Position numbers and translations under genes: made by a program. From positions 496,001-560,000 of the forward strand of contig JAJSPD010000015.1 of the NCBI GenBank assembly GCA_021307315.1: a stretch of DNA of 64,000 nt. The letters are read 5' to 3'. Below the pieces are notes generated by a model, which saw only the letters and a list, made by a program, of their open reading frames with translations, did not search any database and had not been told where the DNA came from. Positions within the stretch are counted from its first letter, which is position 1. Each line of letters opens with the position of its first letter. Shown in pieces: positions 49,238 to 60,285 of this stretch. Origin of the DNA: Bisporella sp. PMI_857 (Eukaryota; Ascomycota; Leotiomycetes; Helotiales; Helotiaceae).

Positions 49238-52200
49238 ATGATGTGAAAGACATGATAGTCAATGTAGCATTACGAATAGTAGGAAATGTATAATTTGTGA
49301 ATGAACGTGCCGTTGATTATATATTGGCTGAGCTAGTCCCATGACCAGAAGTGCTAATACTCGGTCTTTAATTAGCCTTTAATATGGAAATGCCCGCCTG
49401 TTCTCGCAAACCCAACAGATTGGCATCCACTCTACAAGATATGGGACGCTGTCTAGCAAGGGCACGATGTACTTGATCTCCGAGAAAAGTCTTCGAGTTT
49501 TTTGAATTTGGCATGTTTAGATCCACATAATAACACTATGTCCGGGTCCTGGAAGAGCTCCTGAAGAACCCACCTCATCCTCCAATAGTCACTATAGTAG
49601 TTGAGTAAATGCGGAGCAAAGAGTCGGTGAGGGCTGCGATCAAGGTTGTGGCTCGTTTCAATTTTGGTATGAGTTCAGCGGGCAAGATTCGTTGTTTATA
49701 TGATATCTGAGAGGGAGGCGTGAGCCAAATGTAGACCAAATCAGCAGCATCACAGGTCTACTGCAGCAGATTGATTTTGCGTGGTTTCTCCCCGTGGATA
49801 AAACAAGTGGAATGCCTGATTGATATATGCAGATATAGTGGATCCAGTGAAACATACTAGTGCCTTGCTGAGAAAGTCGGTCCAGTAACACCAATAGGTG
49901 TTCCCAACATGGAAGGACTTATTATTGATAAAGATAAGCCTCCATGGCCCATTCCGACTTCAGAAACAGGACACGCATATATATTTTTAGACTAGAACAG
50001 ACCCATCGAAACCAGTCTTGAATTATGTAGGAGATTAGGTGGCCCGTCAAATCCTCAGCAGTCAGATCTTAAACCAGGACACTTTCTGTATTTAGAAATC
50101 AACATTTTATAGAATCAATTATTAGTCGCAAAGAAATGGAAGAGCGCTGAGCTCAGATTTAATCAATATCAGTTTATGCCTCAATATATGAGAGCGAGTT
50201 TTGCTTCTTCTAGCTTGGTACTGGATTCTGTGTTTGTGGCCTATAACTCTAGAGTGATGGGTAGAGTGTGAGGAGTTTTATTTGATGATATGCAGAATCG
50301 GGGATAGTCCAGCCGGACTCCGCCAAACTGCTTAATACATCAGATAAAAGTTTCGATGGGAACTAACGCTCCAGTACTGCCAGGCTTCGTACAATATACC
50401 TTTTGGAAAACACTATAAACAGAGAGGAAATATTTTCTTTGCACGTAATATTCCAGTAAGAAATGTGGCTGCGATTGCTCTGGTGGGCAGAGCAGTTTTC
50501 CAGACAGACTACGCCTGGAACTAAAGCCTCTTGCTAGGAACCCCCCGCAAGGTTTGAACATTGTATCCTAAGCGCCCTGGAATAATAAAAAAACACGGTT
50601 CTCTAGATCGATTATTATTGAACCAATTGAGAGCTTTTGGCTGGCCATTCTCACATCCACTTTCACCACATGAAATAGAAGACTAAGCACGCCACCCTGA
50701 CATCCAAGTTATTCTATATGATAACATGGTCCACATATATTGCCTACTTCTCAAAATTTGGGTGGACAGGGATGTGTCCATGGGAAGACGGCTCGGAACC
50801 TTGCCGTAACCAGAACAAAGTGGGCTCTGAGATGGCGCATCACAGTCTAAGCTAAGCAGCCCTGGAAATTCTCTGGGTATCGACGAAACAATCGTGTTCC
50901 TGGGATACCAGAGAGACTATATCATAATTGGTTAACATGCAACTATGTTGGGGATAAAGTGTCAGGTGATAAAAATTCTATGCGCGCCACTTTTCTGCCC
51001 AACTGCAACCTGCACGACACACTTGCATCCAACCAACAATTTAATGTATCGCGACCTAAGAAGTTGTACCTAAAGCCCATTGCTGAAGAATTCATGTTAC
51101 ACTAAGCTGTATTCTCTTGAATGTTTGAAAGGACACCTCAAGTGAGCAAAATTGGGTTAATATGAGTGCTCCGAATTTTGGAATAAATATAGCTTTAACG
51201 ACTCATAATTCTGCCTGTTGACTTCATGAAGTGTTAATCATTGATATTTAAGATTCTTCGAACCCGGATATACGCAACACTGTACGGTGCTTTCCGGTTG
51301 GGTAGACATTTCGGTGAAGACAGAACAGTAAACTTAGCGAGAGGCACAGGATGGCAGGCTTTATTATTTCCTCCTAACCCTGCTAAAGGGCAGAATGAGT
51401 CTGCAGCAATGTTTGATCCAACAAACATGATCACTATAGAGTCTGAAGAGATTCAAGATGGGCTAGCATAAACAATGTTGGATGGTTCGAAAGCATTGCA
51501 AGATCCTATGCCTAGTCCAGATTAATATCCAAGAGTGCATAAAGCTGGAAAATTTTATGGCAGGCCCGCGAGATTTTGTGCAACCTTCAATTTGTTTGGA
51601 TGTGCTGGCGTGATCGAAGAATAGCAAGGCGAGGAGCCACACCCTGCAAGAAGTTATGACACCCCGTAGGTGCTCGGACATTGGGAACGCTCCTTGATGG
51701 CAGTACAACGACAGTACAGGGACACATTATCCAGCCACTAGGAAACAAAGAAAATCTCTTTGAGTCCAGAGTGGAAAGCGCCAGCTCATCATGAAGGCTA
51801 GAGATGCAACAGGCATGATGGAAATGGTATACCGTGAAACATTCAGCTCTAATGTCCATATATCAGATCGCTTTTCTTTTTTGAAAACGTCTTTTCACCT
51901 CATGAGACCAAACCCTCTCCCCCGAGATATTTGCTGCCATATACCTCAGGACGCATAGTGACTCGCTTGATTGCATTTATATCCTCACATTAACGCATTG
52001 AAACGGAGGTAGGGTACCCCAAATTGGCTGATATCTTGTATGCCGCCTTTGACACTTGTTCTGGTATTTAGCCTTTGGAGTGGCCGCCTTACTTGACGAA
52101 CGCGTCCAGGGTTTTACTATGCTGATTTGTGTGAGTAGGTAACACGTCTTCAGCCACTGGATTCTCGGGAAAGTATAGACGAATGTTAGAGCATGGAGGT

Positions 52201-53388
52201 GTAAGACCAGCCGAATCCTTGATTGTCTCCAACTCAACTAATAACCATCGATTATAAGGACATCTGCTACACGAAAGAGAATTCACTCGATGCCATTCGA
52301 TGAAGCCGTACAGAATGTGGCATCTTGCAATAATAAAGGTCAAAAAGGGTCAATTATAATTGAAGAAATGATGGCAGCGGCAGCTTGCTTTGAAAACAGC
52401 CAGCCACACCTTGGCTTGGGGCATGGCTTGAAGAAGGCGGTAGATATACATGAGCATGGACCACAGTTGGCAGTTTGGTTGAAAGAGACTTCCAGATCCA
52501 ATCTGACACTTGCAGAGATTCTGGAAAGAAACAAGAGCGAAAGAGGCGCTTCCACATATACATGTATCGGTGCTTGCGATGAGTTTGTAGCTTTTACTAT
52601 TCGATCGAAGGTGTGAAAGACATTGAGAAATGCTGTGATTTTTCTATCACTTCCCTGGATTAGTATTGTTCCAGTATAATGAAAGTTGATGGTCGAATTT
52701 GTGGAACTGTGCACTATTCTGTAAGCTAGAAGCTAGTATATGAGATATCATTGACATTGTGGCAAATTTCAGACACACCTATATATTTCAACTCAGCTCC
52801 CATTCTCCACCGACGTGTGCTTACTATTGCCATAGTGCGGAACTTGGTTATCGTCAAATTCAAACGCACTGGAACAGCGCTTTCCCTTTTCTCAGTATTA
52901 CATTTGTAAGAAAAAGAGAAACAGGCACGCGTAATAGTATTTTTACTCTTGCGAATGATAAGAGTGCCGTTCGAGAAGAACGAGGAAGGTGGAGTAGGTC
53001 AACCTGTCGCATCGGCGACCCACTTTTTTGAACCGAAATGTAAATAGAGAGTCACATGTAAATATATACAAGTTGACAGAGTTTTGTTGTTGTTGTTGAA
53101 TTCTCGAATGCTCAAAGCTAGGATACCAATTTGCAGAGGGCAGATGCAAAAAGGCAGGCTCGTTGAGAGAGACTAAGTAACGAAGACAAAATGGTAACTT
53201 AATATTGGCATGGTTAAGACCTACGAATGGCCCTCTGTGTAAAACGCTCAGCTCAAAACAATAAAGTTCATAGATTTTGGCGTAAGACATCAAGACGAAA
53301 CGCCGACTGCCTTGCATGACATTCCAATCCAATGTTCCACGCTATTTGGTTTACGTTAAGTATGCTTAATTCCACCTATTGTCTGACG
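49238..53388. other. 4.1 kb gene-poor accessory segment with possible remnants
   Basis: No intact gene recognised. A stretch at about 49400-49640 on the minus strand resembles a decayed HET-domain reading frame (see findings). Frames at 50340-50561 (-), 51241-51471 (+), 51587-51859 (-) and 52290-52616 (+) cannot be tied to a family; the last is the most protein-like. No transposon ends, target-site duplications or tRNA were seen. Confidence 0.55.
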
Positions 53389-55542
53389 TCAGTTACATAC
53401 TGCATTAGTACATGGGACCTGAGGAACATAAGTACCAGATCATTTTAGAAAGACTCCCAATGGATCAACTTGCTTCTAAATTGGCTTCAATATGGCATAG
53501 GAATTTCCACCATAAGTTTGATACGGCCTTTGGCAAAATCAGCATCATTAGAATACAACGGACTACTCCAGGATAAGTTCATTTCGTGCATGCCTCGATA
53601 TCATTTGTAAGTTTCAAAAGTGTGGTATAGGCAATTGGGTCGCTTGCTTTAGTGAGCCATGATACCTCCATGTCGAACCAAACTCGATCTCCATCATTTG
53701 GCTTGAGATTGAGCGCATCTCCGCCCGCATTTACTGAGGCTTAGGCAGTGAGGGCTTGCATAGGCTGACTATATGTTAGCATTGCATCAGAACTCAGAGA
53801 ACCTGATTATTAAGAGATGAGGTAGTATAGATTCTTGCACACAAAACTCTTCAAGAACTGACATCCGCCGAATGTAGAAAGACGGTGATTGATCACACAC
53901 CTGGAAAGCAATCGTGAATATGAACCCAGGCAGTAAGGTATCGAATGTTGTGATAGCATGCACCCAATTTTTGTGAATTGCATTGTACAGATCGGTTTCA
54001 TTTGTTCCAGGAAGGTTGGGTATCGTGACAGTCTACACTTTTAGCCAGGTCCAGTATCACCAGATATCGTGCAACATACCCGGAACTTGTATCGTAAGTT
54101 AGCAACACTGATTTGATTGTTGGAGAGAAGCTAAAGGCTTGATCGGCAGAGCTCCGTATTGCTGAAGGATACATACGTACGAAATCTGCGTAGCATCGGA
54201 CCTTGACCTGATCTGTCAAGAGAGAAATGGCGTTGAACTTATCGAAGACACCATCCGGCGGTGCATTTCCATTGCAGAAGAGGAATACTGCCCAAACCTG
54301 GACGATACTCTCAACAGCAAGTTATCCTGTAACTAGATATACTCGTTAGTGTATATTACGAGGAATGAAGTGCCAATGGTGAAAACCACTTGGTCTAAAT
54401 ACTCGAATGGAAATGGAAATCCGATGTGGTACAGGGGAACTAGCGGACTTAATTAGCTCATTCTACCTACCTATAACGGCAGTTTTCAGATCAACATTAT
54501 TCTCGATGAAATGCTGCGTACCTTTGATAAGCGCAGAGCCTTGTAATGCATCATACGTTCGAATGCCTCACCGGATCTACCTTGGTTAACAAAATTCTAA
54601 AGCATGTTAGAAGATATTAATCTTACTATTCCTATAGAGAACGCTCTAAGTGTGAACCGAGTGACAATACCTGGTTGAGGTTAGTGTAGCAAAGCATGTC
54701 GCGATCTTGTGGTGGAGTGCCAAACTGATATCCTCCACCTTTGAGAGCTCAGAAGAGATTTACGTTGCTAGTACTGTTGGCGTTGGCAACGGTCCAATTT
54801 GCGAGTACGACTTCAAAATCCAGAATGTGGTCGCATACAAGTCCATATTCAGCACTTAAGAAGCTTAGGCTGCCGCCGAGAAGCAGGCTACCTACGCCAA
54901 CGTCGCCTATCGCAAGTCAGAATTGTATACACCTAACGACCGTAGCACACATTCTTACCTATACGCCCACCTACAACACCCTGTAGACTGAATGTTAGTA
55001 TATAGGCGCGACTGCTATAGATAAAGTGTGAGGCGTGAGGTCCATGCTATGGAAGGGTAGGAAGAAAATACACTTACTAGGTTGTATGGATCAAGAGCAG
55101 TCATGGCCTCACCCCAACAAGTCCCACTTCCCACAACTGCTGACTTCTGGTTATAGATACAGTTGTGGAAGCCAGCTTGCTGAATGATATCAAAACACCC
55201 TATAGCGAACCAGAGAACCCTACATTAGCGGTATGTCCTCCACTTTTAACAGCAAAGAGCACATTGGGGTATTTGAGAAGAGTCTTGACAATGAAAGAGA
55301 CATCGTCCGCGTTTCCCGGAAAAACAGCGCTGGCAGGTGTAAGATCGGCGTTGGCGGTAGACCAATGGTGATTTTTTGCTTCAAGATAATCTAGGCTGGT
55401 CAAAGCTGCCGGCCATATTTGCGTCTCTGCTGAACCTTGAGAAATCTCTGTACATGCTGCAGTAGCATTAGGGGAAGGGTGTGTTGACTGAGAATGGACA
55501 GTTTCAAGGAAAATAAAGGGACCGAAAGCAAAAACCGGCCAT
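53389..55542 (-). pseudogene. Decayed secreted FAD-linked oxidoreductase (berberine-bridge-enzyme-like)
   Basis: Recognisable pieces of a secreted PCMH-type FAD oxidoreductase run through this region. They are, in order: a signal-like start at 55542; FPGNADDVSFIVKTLLKYP with VKSGGHTANVGFSG (the FAD-binding core); GSGTCWGEAMTALDPYNL; VGVGSLLLGGSLSFLSAEYG; ANWTVANANSTSNVNLF; NLPGTNETDLYNAIHKNWVH; LNLKPNDGDRVWFDMEVSWL; and the C-terminal end near 53389. They are broken by at least four in-frame stops (for example TAG after VGFSGSL, and TGA where LFW is expected) and by frameshifts near the start codon, near 55160 and near 53530. Several introns still have GT/AG ends. Native members oxidise alcohols or sugars, often in secondary metabolism. 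Clearly non-functional as sequenced. Confidence 0.85.
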
Positions 55543-56107
55543 CAAAACGTACGTATTGAAGACAACGCAGAAATGGCATTCGAAGATAACAAAATGGCAT
55601 AGGAAAAAGATATAAATCATCGTTCCCTTTCTGGTTGAAGCCGGCTTACTTATATACCAGAAAAAAGCAGAGCTCCTGGAACTATCCAAGCCCTCGCCGG
55701 CCGAAGACCAAGACTTCACTCGTGAATACCTCATGAGCATATATGCAGCATGCATCCTGCCGAAGGGTCCATCATATAAAAGCTTTCTGGAGTGGATGGA
55801 ACAATAATGCTATTGAAGAATGAGAAGATATCTCCAAATTGGAACTCGGAAAGCATGGTCTTTAAGTCATGAAAGCCACTTGACGTAGTGATATGTATGA
55901 TGTGGATCTCAATGCTACATAATGAGCAATATCCCAAACCAGATCATTAGTCCTCCCAGACGCTAGCAGGCCATTTGAAGCCACAATATTGAAAGTCTGG
56001 CGCGGCTAAAGCCCAGTGCGATACTGTTGATCAGAACAGCCAGTTTGCGGTGCGCAAGGTATTTCTTGGTCCAAGATTTATATTAATTGGTACAGATTGT
56101 ACCACCT

Positions 56108-56113
56108 CACGTG
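56108..56113. promoter_or_regulatory. CACGTG E-box upstream of ask1 (distal)
   Basis: Palindromic CACGTG 234 bases before the ask1 start codon, in the context CTCACGTGCG. Confidence 0.35.
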
Positions 56114-56217
56114 CGATCATAGGTCAACAATCTAAATGTAACCTGCTCAACCGATATGCATGATACAAATCGAAACGGCAAAATTGACGAAGGAAACTTT
56201 GACATTAAAGTTCTATA

Positions 56218-56223
56218 CACGTG
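56218..56223. promoter_or_regulatory. CACGTG E-box upstream of ask1 (proximal)
   Basis: CACGTG followed by ACG, 124 bases before the ask1 start codon; 110 bases from the distal copy. bHLH factors such as Cbf1 bind this core; the actual binder is unknown. Confidence 0.35.
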
Positions 56224-56346
56224 ACGATGATAATAGTGGGATGGCATTGGCATGTCTTGGCGCTCGCGTCGCGTCCACCAAGTTCCATTTGGGCAAATGG
56301 GGCATGGAAATCAACATCCAGGTTGAATACTTTTAAACTAGTTGCT

Positions 56347-57696
56347 ATGTCTCGTGCAGCTGTGCCCCCGCGACCTCTGTCTCTCACCGAAGAGCTTGAG
56401 AAACTCGAGCAGTCAATCACTTTAACCCTTCAAGGTACTCCCATACATTTAACGTCTTCAAACTATTGATCCGATTCTAACCAGAGTCCCAGAAATCGAC
56501 CATAATTTCAGTCGCGCACATCATATTGTGACTTCTAGTATATTACCTATCGTTGAGAAATATACAGAACATTCCAATACTGTATGGGAAGGCTCAAAGG
56601 TTCGTCGTGCAATACAGAAGGCAACAGATCGTGTACTAATGGCGGGGTCAAGTTCTGGAAACAGTTTTTTGAAGCCAGCGCCAATGTGTCTCTGTCCGGA
56701 GTAGAAGAGCGAGACGAGGAAGATGAGGAAGTTTCATACGAGCAATCGCATGAGCAAGCTAGCACATATGCATCATCACATCGTGGAGATGAAACACTTC
56801 AAACGGAAGGAGAGCATGAATATGACCAGGAACAAGATTCTTTACTAGACGATGCCGATATCAGTGGCAGCACTCCTCGAGCTCCGCGCCCAGAGAGCTC
56901 CATAGGCAAGGACAGATTTGCTGATTATGGCTCTCCGTATGAGGCTTTGAAGCGAGAGATGAAAGAAGGATCCCTCTCTGAGAACGAGGATACACAATTG
57001 CTGCCTTCCACACCGGGCACGAAATCTAGAATTCCAGATATGTCGATGAATCCAGAATCATCACCCTTCGATCCAACCAGCTATCTACAAGCCACCAAGA
57101 AAAAGCCTGGCGAGGATCCTCTCTTGCACCGAGTGCTAGACAAGAACTACCGGATCCAAGCCACACCTCACAAGACGGTGTTCAAGGAGAAGACCCCAGC
57201 AAATAAGCCTTCATGGCGAGATACTACATCGCCAATGTCGTCTCCTCCAGTTGCTGCTCCACAATTGAACGCGAACATCTTCAGTTCCCCCATCAGAAGA
57301 CCATATACTCAGCCTGCGCCAAGAACGCCTGGTGTAAGTGTCAACCCAACGCCTGCCAAGAAAAAGGAAGACTTTCCGAAGCCTCCTAAGAAAGATGAAA
57401 TCAGCTGGGAGAGTGATAGCGATGAAGATGCTGAGGGGGTGTATCGCGAATTGGGCATGAGTATGTTTTCCACAGAACTTCGTGAAAGGCGACTAACATT
57501 ATGTAATCCAGGCCCTCCAAAGACTATCCAATTCAACTTACCTCAATCTCGTTTATTGCAAACACCAGCACGAGAGGCTAGCAAAAGAATCGTTGAGGAT
57601 CTACTGAACACAGCAGGAGTAAATTTCGATGAATCGGACGAACTCGACAGCCCCAGCGTGGTGGTAAGGAAGGATGAATTAGATGACACCTTCTAA
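56347..57696 (+). CDS. ask1: DASH/Dam1 complex subunit Ask1
   Basis: Ask1 is a subunit of the outer-kinetochore DASH ring, which couples chromosomes to spindle microtubules. Exons 56347-56434, 56493-56599, 56653-57460 and 57512-57696 encode 395 residues. The conserved N-terminal Ask1 domain reads SLTEELEKLEQSITLTLQ, IDHNFSRAHHIVTSSILPIV and SKFWKQFFEASANVSLSG; it is split across three exons. The rest is acidic and Ser/Pro-rich, with several S/T-P sites (for example STPRAPRPE, LPSTPGTK and SPFDP) suited to CDK control. Intron 2 has a GTTCGT donor. Intron 3 (donor GTATGT, branch CTAAC) sits inside an apparent long frame and would be missed by naive ORF calling. Confidence 0.93.
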
Positions 57697-57941
57697 TACC
57701 TCTATCTATTATTGTATATACCCAAATCCAAAGAAACCCTTGCCTAATCATACTTCCTACACCATACCAATCGGTATCTTTGTAGCAATCTGCTCATAGG
57801 TATATCCCAAACGCCAAACTCCAACATCACCAAATCATCGTATCAACCCTCACCAATATCTGACTATCTCATTGTAGCCCAGATCATATACGCCTCCGCG
57901 GTCCTTGCCCTCGCTACACCAAACCATCAGCCTTCCATTCA

Positions 57942-58175
57942 TTAATTAAATACGAATTCCCTAAGAGCCTTCTTCTTCTCATCGGGATTTGGGGCGGACG
58001 TACCCGACTTATCCTCGCCGTTGGCCTTGTCTGCTAAGCTCATCTTCTTCTCTCCGGATGGTGACGATTTGTTCTTGCTCTTCAATAACGAGATTGTTGA
58101 CGAGAGTGTGTTGGTACTAGCTATTGATGCTGCGTCGCTATCTTTATGCGACTTAGTTGTATACTTCGGTGACAT
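57942..58175 (-). CDS. Small hydrophilic protein of 77 residues
   Basis: A single-exon frame starting MSPKYTTKSHKDSDAAS and ending KKKALREFVFN. It is Ser/Lys-rich with no hydrophobic segment and no signal peptide, and has a plausible low-complexity signalling-protein composition. The SHKDSDAASIAST start resembles small uncharacterised proteins I associate with filamentous fungi, but I cannot name a family. Its stop codon lies about 245 bases from that of the convergent ask1. A real short gene is more likely than chance given composition and position; transcript evidence is absent. Confidence 0.6.
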   Translation of the reverse strand: MSPKYTTKSHKDSDAASIASTNTLSSTISLLKSKNKSSPSGEKKMSLADKANGEDKSGTSAPNPDEKKKALREFVFN

Positions 58176-60285
58176 GTTGGGTGTCTGTTTCTGTGTGATG
58201 GCTTGGAAATGTTAGACTTCCTCTTGTTGATCTGAATATATTGGCAAGAAAGTACCTACACGAACGAGGAAGTAGAATGGTTATTGGTGTGTAAAGAGTA
58301 GATAGAGCTACTGATATGAGGTATTTTATGGGAAGTCTGAGGACTTGTGATTGCTACGTTATATAATTGCTTGTTGATATAGAACCCAAACTTGGGGGAA
58401 ACAAGCCTCATATATATATACTTCTAATCGAGCTCAAAATGACAACATGGCTCTCTTACAAGCCTTGAAAAAGAGTCATCCGTCCATCTAATCTCTCCGT
58501 TGGTACTCGGCCCCTAGCCTGCATTTCCCGCAGGACACCGTCGCGGCAGCCTTGCCCCCGTCACCCATAACTGACCTTTGCCAGCCAAGCCCCCTCATGC
58601 TCACCCCATAGCCCCTATTCATTTCTGTTTGTGATTGGGCAACGCCTACGAAGCGAGAGCCGTAGCCCAACTCCGGGAAACCATAGCGCTTTGGGGCTCA
58701 GGTAAGCACCCATATTAAGGTTGCCGGCTAGACTGGTGGGATGGGTGACTCAGGCTGCCGCTGTCCAAGTTTTGCTAGCCCTGCATTTGAAGCAATACTT
58801 TTATTTACTATTGCAATAGACTGGCGTTGCTTGAGGTGGGTACCAGCGTAAACTCAAGAGCTTTGGGAGCGGTATGAATCATGTGGCTGAGTTCTTTCAT
58901 GTCGTGTGCCAAGTAATCTTAACTGAAATGTGAAGCGAGTAGGTTTACGGTGGGATCTCGAGTAAGCCGTATTAAATGCCTTGCAAACTCAATTAAACCC
59001 TCAACCTAAGAAACACAGCCATCGCAATTTACCTGCGAGTGCCTATGTGCTTGTAAAAGTGTTGTATCCGCTAGGCTATTTTGTCTCGACGAACGCTGAA
59101 CCTGAATGAATAAGAAAGCTTAGCCCACATGTTACACCTTGACCACAATCATTCCATTCCCGGACCGGCGTGCTGGGACGACATGGCTTTCAAAGCCCAA
59201 ATGTTGAACGCCGTGAGAACATTAGTAATCCAATTATCGTCTGAGACCACCACTGCATTATTGCGTATGTTATATCCATCAAGGTGTGTTACACCTAGCT
59301 AAAACATGTCGTTGCCTTGCCCCGGAGTTCTTCAATCTGCAAAGACGAACTCCGTGTCTAAAGCCGTCAATATCATGCGGTTTCGGCTTGGTCATCCCCA
59401 ACGCGGTATGGGGGGGATGTCAATGGGCTGTAAGAATTTATGACGCCTACGTAGGCTTCAGTTTTCTGTTAACATAAATCCTTACACCGCTTATAAATTC
59501 TTGTAAAATCGCAGTCACTGCTATTTCAAAACACGATTATATTTCAGCTAGACAGACTTTTTTTTTTTTTATATATATATTTTTTTTTATAGGATATTGC
59601 TCTATGGTTTAGGTAAGTTGCAATAAAAAAACCAGAATTGTTACTAAATTGAAGCAGAAATAATATTAATAGCAAGCCTATCCTGTAATTTCATTTTTAA
59701 GCCTTTTCTATTAATGGCTGTGGCGTTATAATAACTTAAAGTCATTGACTTCAATAAGGGTTTGCTGACTAAATGACACTCACCATACATTCTGATACCC
59801 ACTGTTGGGACATGGAGGTTAGTCAGTAAGCTTGCCTAGACCGGCCGCCGTACAAGTAGAAACGGTGTTTCTTTCCTGCGTCTTATTCTGATACTAAATC
59901 ACTGTTCCGTGCGGTACGGAAAGAGACAAGTCCCCACAGAACCGAACATTCACAATCATAAGCTTCTTCGTCCGCTCAAACATATTAGTCATAGCAGAGA
60001 TATCACACTCGAGATATGTCAGCAAAAATGATTGGTTATTTATGTTTCATTTTGACATTGTAAGGGCGTCGAGACCCTTTTTATTAATTAATTAAGATCG
60101 TCTACAGACAGATCCTTAAGTTTGACTTCATGATACGTAGATCTTCCGAACGCCAAAAGATACCCTATTGCATGCAAATGCTTCAGACACGCCGTCTATG
60201 AATCGAAGATAAATCGCTTCTAGGCACAACTATTCCTCGGCCATCCTTGTTTACTGATTTTCGACGCTTCTAAGAGTGTCATTAC
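58176..60285. other. 2.1 kb gene-free region with homopolymer and AT repeat
   Basis: Holds the promoter of the small gene at the left and the 3' flank of erg5 at the right. Frames at 58488-58670 (-) and 59286-59477 (+) are unsupported. Contains the T/AT tract annotated separately. Confidence 0.55.
59558..59588. repeat. Poly-T / (AT)5 / poly-T simple repeat
   Basis: Thirteen T, five AT units and eight T in succession. Confidence 0.9.

Larger units (their letters stand above)
55543..56346. promoter_or_regulatory. Intergenic: ask1 promoter and pseudogene upstream region
   Basis: About 800 bases; the right part is the ask1 promoter with two CACGTG boxes (annotated separately). No gene supported. 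Confidence 0.5.
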
